Shown here: one piece after another, positions 57,501 to 64,000 of the stretch | How the letters are laid out: each line of letters starts with the position of its first letter | Position numbering within the stretch: position 1 is the first letter of the stretch | DNA from: Agelaius tricolor | Taxonomy: Eukaryota > Chordata > Aves > Passeriformes > Icteridae | Direction of reading: 5' to 3' | DNA length: 64,000 nt | NCBI GenBank assembly: GCA_023055355.1 | Contig: JALJCS010000001.1 | Span: 47,063,381-47,127,380 of the forward strand | Translations under genes and position numbers: made by a program | Notes under the pieces: generated by a model | Database searches by the model: none | Seen by the model: only the letters and a program-made list of their open reading frames with translations | What the model was told of the DNA's origin: nothing

Positions 57501-59754
57501 AAGTTTAACACACAGAAAACCCAAATTTTATGTCACCTGAATAATGAATTTAAAGCTACAAATCATGTCTGTCTTCAGCCAGATTGATACACAATGCCAG
57601 ACCTACTGCATACATGCTTTTGCAGCTGATGTATTTGTACAGTTTGTTTTTATAACATGCAGTGTAAATACAAACTGACGCATAAACATCCCCAAAATAC
57701 ATTCCTCAGATATCATGTTCTAGTAGTCTGCCCCCAAAAAATATATACTTGACAGGTATGACAGTCTTTCATGAATGAAATGAAAGAATGAAATGCCTGT
57801 GGCATGCTGTACTACCTTAAACAGAAAGTGAAAAAAATTTAGTACAAAGTGATACTGAAATAAAAGCCACAGGGCATTGGGGCTTTTTATAGCAATAATT
57901 ATATTTTCTGTAAAAGAAATTCTTACATATAAAATATACCTTTATGCCAATATTTATTTTATATTGAAATCTTGTTCTTGAAACACTTGAAAAATACATT
58001 TAAGGGTCAGGAACTGAGTGAACAACCCCCTACTATAATCATAAAGCACAATTATATATTTTTAAACTTATTTAAATGTGTATTATATAATTAGCAGTTG
58101 TATACTATGTTAAGCCTTCAGTAGTGTTTTGGGAGTTATCATAGTAATCCTTTTCAGTTTGTAGAAAATCTTGAATCCTGCCACTCAGTCTCACTCCCCG
58201 ATGAGCAGCCCCTGGCAGGTTCATTGAGACTGTTTGCTCCTCTATGCACTGTAGTTTAAAATACGCATAACCTGGTAAAATGCCAGTCTTTTCTCAACCT
58301 TCCTATATCCCACACCCATGTTTTTTTCACCTGCCAAATTCAAACAAATCTTATCTAAACAATTAAGATAAGCATTGAAGTAGTCTCTATAGTCAAATCA
58401 GCAAACCTCTCAAAGCCAGAACTGAAATACAATCTCTCTAAATTAAACAGTCTACAATGGCAATCATGTTTGTATTTAAACATTTTATTCTGAAAGGATT
58501 ACAGCATTGCTCTCAGCTTTTTTTTTTTCCTGCCTAGACAAGAAGGCGACATACTGAATCAAACAAAATATATTTGTTCTCTATGAGCTGAACTTGCACA
58601 CTTTTTGTAAACAAACTGTATAGGTGTATGAAGTTTGACTTCACATAATCAGTAACTGCTGTCCTTAACAAAGTAGGCACTTGTTTGAAATGTATGTAAT
58701 GTAACTGTTTATATTAACTGTGTACAGCTATATAAAATCTGGTGATATATTTTGTTGTATGTGTGAATATATATTTACATGTATGTAGAAAACCTCTATT
58801 GATAAAGTTTTTATACTTGGGATACAAGTTAGGGAACAGGACAACTGTCCAGAAGTTGAATTATGTTTATAAGAGAAAAATCATGCAAAAGATTCAGTCC
58901 TTTCAATGAAGTCATCTTCTTTTGTTACTTCACATTTTGCAAAACATATTCATGCTTAATTGATTCTTATTCTGTTGCTTCCTAGAAATGCGGGTGTATG
59001 TTCTTGAAGATATTTAAAACTCTTAAGTCATTTAAAAATGGTCTGAAGCAACAGTTCAACTTAATCCATGGCTTCTGCTTGGAAATTTTGTTTACTGTTC
59101 TGGTTTCTTACGCAAGCATTAGATCAAGGTGAATTACTGCCACAGTAAAACTGTGCAAGCAGTTCGAAGTGGTGTCTTGCCTCTGATCCATGCTGTATGT
59201 ACCTGTCTTGAAGCCCCAGTCTCCCTTGTGCTTTGTGCCCTTTAACATTGTCAGTATGAAAACTTTGAGTATTTCTTAATAGACAAGTATATCACAAAGG
59301 CACTAAAGGCAAGGAGGTAAGTAATAAATAATATGAAGTTATTAATTTATGGCAACTCAGTGTGGCCATACCCCACCTACCAATTTTCAGTGGGGGTGGG
59401 GGGTGGTTTGAAAGTTATGCAAATCATGTTTAAAAATTCTTTTATTTTACTTATTTTCTGAGGATCTTTACAAATTATACTTTCATGACCCTTGTGGGAT
59501 TGCCACAACTTACATTAGCACAGGGACATAGGGTTTTAGCACTGTTGTGTAAACACAAAATTTATTTCAGAGCCCCATTTGGAATTTAACTTTCTGCATT
59601 GGAGATTCACATTTCTTTTACTTAAGATAAAGAAGAATCCCAAGAAAGTAGCAGTAGTTGTCAAGTTGTTGGAACTATTACGGATAAAAATATGACCTTG
59701 TAAATTTTAGATGAATTAGGTCAAAAGTGATATGGGGGAAAAGGAAAATGCTGC

Positions 59755-59862
59755 GGTGGAGGGAAAGGGAGGAGGGGGGCAGGATTGGGAGGTGGGGGTG
59801 GGAAGGAGGGGCCAATCAAGGGATATAAAGTTTTGAAGTCATGGGTTTTCTATGTAACCAAT
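59755..59862 (+). promoter_or_regulatory. G-quadruplex tract with CCAAT and TATA motifs
   Basis: Positions 59761-59812 hold at least six runs of three or more G separated by one to seven bases (gggaaagggaggagggggg, then gggaggtgggggtgggaagg), a standard G-quadruplex pattern. Immediately after come CCAAT (59812-59816), TATAAA (59824-59829) and another CCAAT (59858-59862). A TATA-type promoter firing near 59855 on the plus strand is possible, but the first CCAAT is unusually close to the TATA box. Confidence 0.45.
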
Positions 59863-59914
59863 AAGAGACTGAAAGTTTTGCAGATTAGTTTATTTTAAAA
59901 TATAAATACTAAGT

Positions 59915-60079
59915 ATTTATGGGGTGTAAATCTGGATTTATTTTGCAAGTAGCTTGATATTACATCCAAACATAATCTTTATAGGAGCAAAAGAAGTCAT
60001 TGCAGTTTGATCACCTTCTTAGGCTCTTTTGGCTCTTTTGTTGATGAGAACACTGATGCAGGTGTTTTTTCTTCTACTT
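59915..60079 (-). other. Candidate terminal coding exon, minus strand
   Basis: Read on the minus strand, ctgaactgctcaattcag looks like a branch point plus acceptor. It is followed from 60079 by 26 codons that include TPASVFSSTKEPKEPKK, a stop at 59999-59997, and AATAAA at 59942-59937, about 55 bases later. The charged, lysine-glutamate-proline composition looks more like protein than random AT-rich DNA. The same frame extends upstream to about 60270 with a single TGA. I do not recognise the protein. It may be a nested gene's last exon, a decayed retrocopy, or chance. Confidence 0.22.
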
Positions 60080-60786
60080 CTGAATTGAGCAGTTCAGCTC
60101 TCAGTCATTCCAATGAACCTGAAATTGTCTGCATTGAAACTTTTTTCCTGGTTTGCTTGTGTTTGTATGTGTCATGTTGCTTTTTCTTCCAAAGACGCCT
60201 GTCAGAGAAGACTTCCATTCTGTATTCACAGACCAATTCTGTATGTATTCTGTATCTATTTTTCCTTGTTTGTTGATAAAAGCATAAGTTGATCGAGCTG
60301 TATATTATCTGACTTATTTCTCTTGTATCAGAGTTCTCAAATTTTTAAGGTTTTGCCAGTTTTCTAATGGTGTTGGACTTTGACCACTTTCAATTTACTG
60401 CCTGTACATTTTTCTTGAGGAAGCTATTGTTTTTAATTAACTCAGAAATAATAATTCAAGGAAGATCATTCAAAGTGACACATCGGACAAACTCACTTAT
60501 GTGCCTTTTTTTTCCTTGCAAATACCCTTTTTAGACATTTTAAAATAATTTTAAGTCCTGTGAAATCTGGTTGAATGAATTTTAATGGTACCATTGTGCC
60601 TAAAAAATTACGTAGCAGTTTTGAGACTCTAATTATATAAAGCTTACTGTTTCTATATTTTTATATATTGATATAGGTTCTTAATAACAACAGAGTCAAT
60701 TTTTTGTTGTAAGACTGCTTGATGCCTTTTCAGTTTTTTTCACTATTCAGCTTATAGTAATATTCCTGGGGTTTGGATTATTTCAG

Positions 60787-60935
60787 TGGAGTAGAAATGT
60801 CTGGGGATCAAAGTCCAGAAGAAGTACCATGGAAGCTGGAACCTCTCAGTGTCCTATAATCTTGCATGTTAGAGTCGCATGAAGGGCGTAACAGCTGAGC
60901 AACCCCCAGATGAGTGCCACACACAGAACTGTGTG
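60787..60935 (+). other. Candidate non-coding exon
   Basis: A block with higher GC than its surroundings, between the acceptor-like ggattatttcag and the donor-like GTGTG|GTAAGA. All that is visible is the splice-site pair and composition; stops occur in the relevant frames, so it would be non-coding. It could be a second exon of a transcript from the CpG island. Confidence 0.25.
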
Positions 60936-61049
60936 GTAAGAGTACTGTGGTTAGTTGCTGCAGAAACAGGAGGTCCTTCACTCAGTGAAGAAGAATAGAT
61001 CTGCCTTGTTATTTTGCTGTACTGACCATCTGTTTCTGCCCTTTGTCAG

Positions 61050-61283
61050 AGAAGTTGTGAAGTCTTGCGGGAACTCCTGGTGTTCTTCTGGAGAAAGAGA
61101 GCAGATGTGAGAGTGAGGAGGCAAAGATGGGCAGGAGGAAAAAAGGAGTGGCCTCTTGAAGCAATACTGCTTGGTTTTTGGAGAGTCACGGAGAAGTCAA
61201 TCGAGGTGGAAATCAGCAGGAAGGAGTTGGATGGGTGGTTTGCTTGTTTGTATCCCTGAAGGATGGATCTGAGTAGGGCAATA
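61050..61283 (+). other. Candidate exon with strong acceptor
   Basis: The tract tctgtttctgccctttgtcag is a strong 3' splice site by eye. The 230 bases after it are purine- and GC-rich compared with flanking intron and contain a 64-residue open frame (MRELLVFFWRKRADVRVRRQ at its start) with no recognisable domain. The 3' limit is uncertain; tacag|gttcag at about 61284 is one option. It could belong with 60787-60935 in one non-coding transcript. Confidence 0.22.
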
Positions 61284-64000
61284 CAGGTTCAGACATGGTT
61301 TTTATTCAGCTACTGCTTCTTTATGAGGACTTAAACTGTAATCTGTTATCAGTCAAGTAGGATTTGGAAAATGCTTAGTCAGGTTTTTTGGGACACAGCA
61401 GTGCTTCCAGGAGGTTTCAAGAAGGAGACAATTTTAGATGGAGTCCAGAGACAGAAAAGCTTAGGAAGCATACTTGAAAAGGCCAGAGAAGTGGAGTGTA
61501 ATTTGAAACCTGCCCTGAGAAAAGGGAAGGCTAAGACTAAGAATTAGACTGAATACCAATTTTCTGGAAATCATCCATATGTGATTGTGCTAATGAGAGT
61601 TTTATGACACAAATTTGGATCCGAAGGGTCTGGCTTATAACACTTTTTTTTTTTTTCTTTCTGAAATTCTACTCAGTGGGAAACTGAATTTTGGCCTTTT
61701 CATTTTAAAAGGAAATTCCAAAGCTTTGGACTTTGAACAAAATAAGGTTTCCAAAGACTGGGTAGCTGTAAGAAGTTCTCTTTTTTCTAACAGCTTATGT
61801 GAGTGGTACTATTGGTGGATTTAGATTCATAGCCATAGGGAAATGTAGGTTAGCTGTTTCTGCATTGTCTATTGGCTTTGGTTTAGGTGGCAGCTGGTAG
61901 ATCATGTGCTCCTAGATATATGAATATCAACAGCAGTGATCTGTCTAACAAAGCAAAAAGTACAGCAACTTCCTTTTATGGTCTTCCTGACAATACACTG
62001 GGCATCCTACAGCTTCCTGCTGATGGTGTTTTCTCATACATTTCCTCTTCAGAATTATATTTGCTGGCAAGAAGTTTGATCTTCTTGTCGGCTTCGTTAC
62101 TGTCTTGCCCTGAAGACTTGAGGGTTCTGATAATTTATTGTTTGGTTTATTTTTTGTATTTTGCTTTGTTGTTGGTTTATTTTGGGGTGGGGTTTTTTTT
62201 GTTGTTTTTGGTTTTTTAAAATTGTGTCTCTGTTTTGTCTTCTGTGTATATGGAAGCCAATAGATATTCTTCACTTTCATAGTAGTCAAGGCCAGGAAAT
62301 TTCAATGTCAGCTTTGAAACATGAAAAAATTACTTTCTAAACCAATGACATGGGTGAGAATATCTACCGTCTGCAAGACTAATACAAACCCTTCTCCAGT
62401 TGTTTGCATCAAAGTATACTGGAGCTACAGCATGGCTAAAAATATTTTCATATGAGGAAATTAATCTTTGGGTGCATTTCATCATTCTATTGCCACCACA
62501 TATGGAATCCTTTGGTTAGATGTTTGTGTAGTCATGCTGATTGTAGGGGTCATGTTTAACTAGTAAGCTGGGCTACATAAGGAGACATCATTGTTTTTTT
62601 CAGTTCAAATTGCCTAGATAATGGAATTAAATACGTAATTGTTCTGATTTATTTTGTCATCTATTATGTTCTGTATGGCAATGATGCAGGTTTGCCTAAG
62701 AAAGGAAGCTCATATCCTCACTCCTCAGAGCATACCTAAGGTGTACATGGAAAAATCCTAGTGAGATGTTGGAGTGCTACTTATGAACATATACAGGTTT
62801 AGATGAAACATACAGAAATATATTTCTCTTTGGAGGCAGAGACTTGAAGGATATATCCTAGGATCTAACTTCTCCATGTCCTTGTCTCAGACTGATTCGT
62901 TTTAAGCAGCTCCCTGAAGTGTGTACACTCTTCTGCATACCTGTTTTGTTGAAAGTACACAGACCTGGCACCATTATGTTTGCCAGGCGTTCTCTTATCT
63001 CCTGCAAGCATTCAAACAAAAGTGTTCTATTGCTCCCTGAGTAATCTGTGGGTGATCTTAACATTGAGCAAAAGTCAGGGCAGGAACTTACGTTGAATTT
63101 CTTAGCTCAGGAGCGAACAGTCTCCGGAAGGAAAGGGGGGTGGAGTAGGGAGAAGACAGCCACAACTCCAAATAAATAGTTTAAGGGTTGCAAGTGTGTC
63201 CATATACGAAAACATTGCATAAGCATAAAAGTGCTGAAATGTTAGATAGTATAAACTGAGTTTCACAATATATCCTGGCTTTAATAAAGCTGTTTCTGTA
63301 TAGGCTTTGATGTTAGTGTTTTCTTAAAGTAGATCTCTCAAACCTATCTCGACCCAGTTTCTATTTGCGTGCTAATTTTAGTGTCCAGTTCTACAAGGCA
63401 AATTTGGCACATTTTGAGGCATACAGATAGTCTTATTGAGCAACAGGGGTTATTAAATATAATGTATAATACCATGCCCTGTGTAGAGGGCATCTTTAAG
63501 TCTCTGTTGCAACAATTATTACACTTGGATGAGGGAGGGAAGTTTAAAAATACCCCAAATAATTAGCAGCAGATTTTTGCATGTGCCCCCTACCCCAAAA
63601 GAAAACAAGAATCATGTTGCTTCCTGAACTGTTAACTGTTACATAGGCTGCTACATTGCTTTCTGGTAAGGGAAAAATAGAAAAAAAAAACCGCACATTA
63701 TTTCTGAAAAAGAATTTTAAAATTATTTTTGGTTTAATCCTAAAAGTTAGCTTTGTGCTCTGCTTAGAGATACAGTGTGACCTGCTTAGTTTAATGAAGG
63801 TCAACACTTTTTTGTTTATAATTTTCTTAAACTGCAACTAAAACTATATCTCAAGCCTGGAAAGGGGAAACATGATAAGTCCCAGACTAAGAGTGCTATC
63901 TCTAGATGGCAATCAGAAACACATGAGCTTGAATTATATTCTGTAGTCTTTAAGTGTATACAGAATTTCTCTGTGACTATTAAGGACATGGATTTATGGG

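Noticed and set aside
63899..63915. ctctagatggcaatc as a second CTCF site
   Set aside because: Only the right half of the core fits; the left CCAS positions are not met.

Overview
The window is AT-rich vertebrate nuclear DNA, most likely from a bird. The pointers are a 5'-truncated CR1 LINE, two structures that look like solitary LTRs, and a formin-2 (FMN2) gene whose short exons read cleanly against the vertebrate protein. Nothing in it looks bacterial or viral apart from the retroelement remnants.

Layout: the + strand carries five consecutive internal coding exons of FMN2 at 11375-11522, 15741-15802, 31428-33205, 34245-34389 and 44843-44930. Their splice phases agree throughout (0/1, 1/0, 0/2, 2/0, 0/1), giving 2,221 coding bases. 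They encode the end of the N-terminal regulatory region, a coiled-coil segment, the proline-rich FH1 domain (about 19 'PLPG' units) and the first part of the FH2 actin-nucleating domain. The exon before 11375 and the exons after 44930 were not found and should lie outside the window, so the gene is open at both ends.

The rest is intron. It holds a CR1 copy (2931-3216), a perfect 14-bp hairpin (14926-14959), a CTCF-consensus site (21345-21358), two copies of an unclassified interspersed repeat (25691-25826 and 28089-28226), a pure (GATG)16 microsatellite (35471-35534), a minus-strand LTR-like unit (about 42667-43383) and a compact plus-strand LTR-like unit (50403-50729) with an internal enhancer-like duplication.

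The least explained part is the last intron (44931 onward). It contains a CpG island at about 53860-54610 with splice donors facing outward on both strands, a G-quadruplex/CCAAT/TATA cluster at 59755-59862, exon-like blocks near 60.8-61.3 kb, and a minus-strand candidate terminal exon at 60079-59915. Together these suggest one or more undescribed transcripts, or an internal FMN2 promoter, nested in the gene. The plus-strand donor of the CpG island has the same phase as the exon that precedes the missing FH2 exon, so a short FH2-only FMN2 isoform is possible but unproven.
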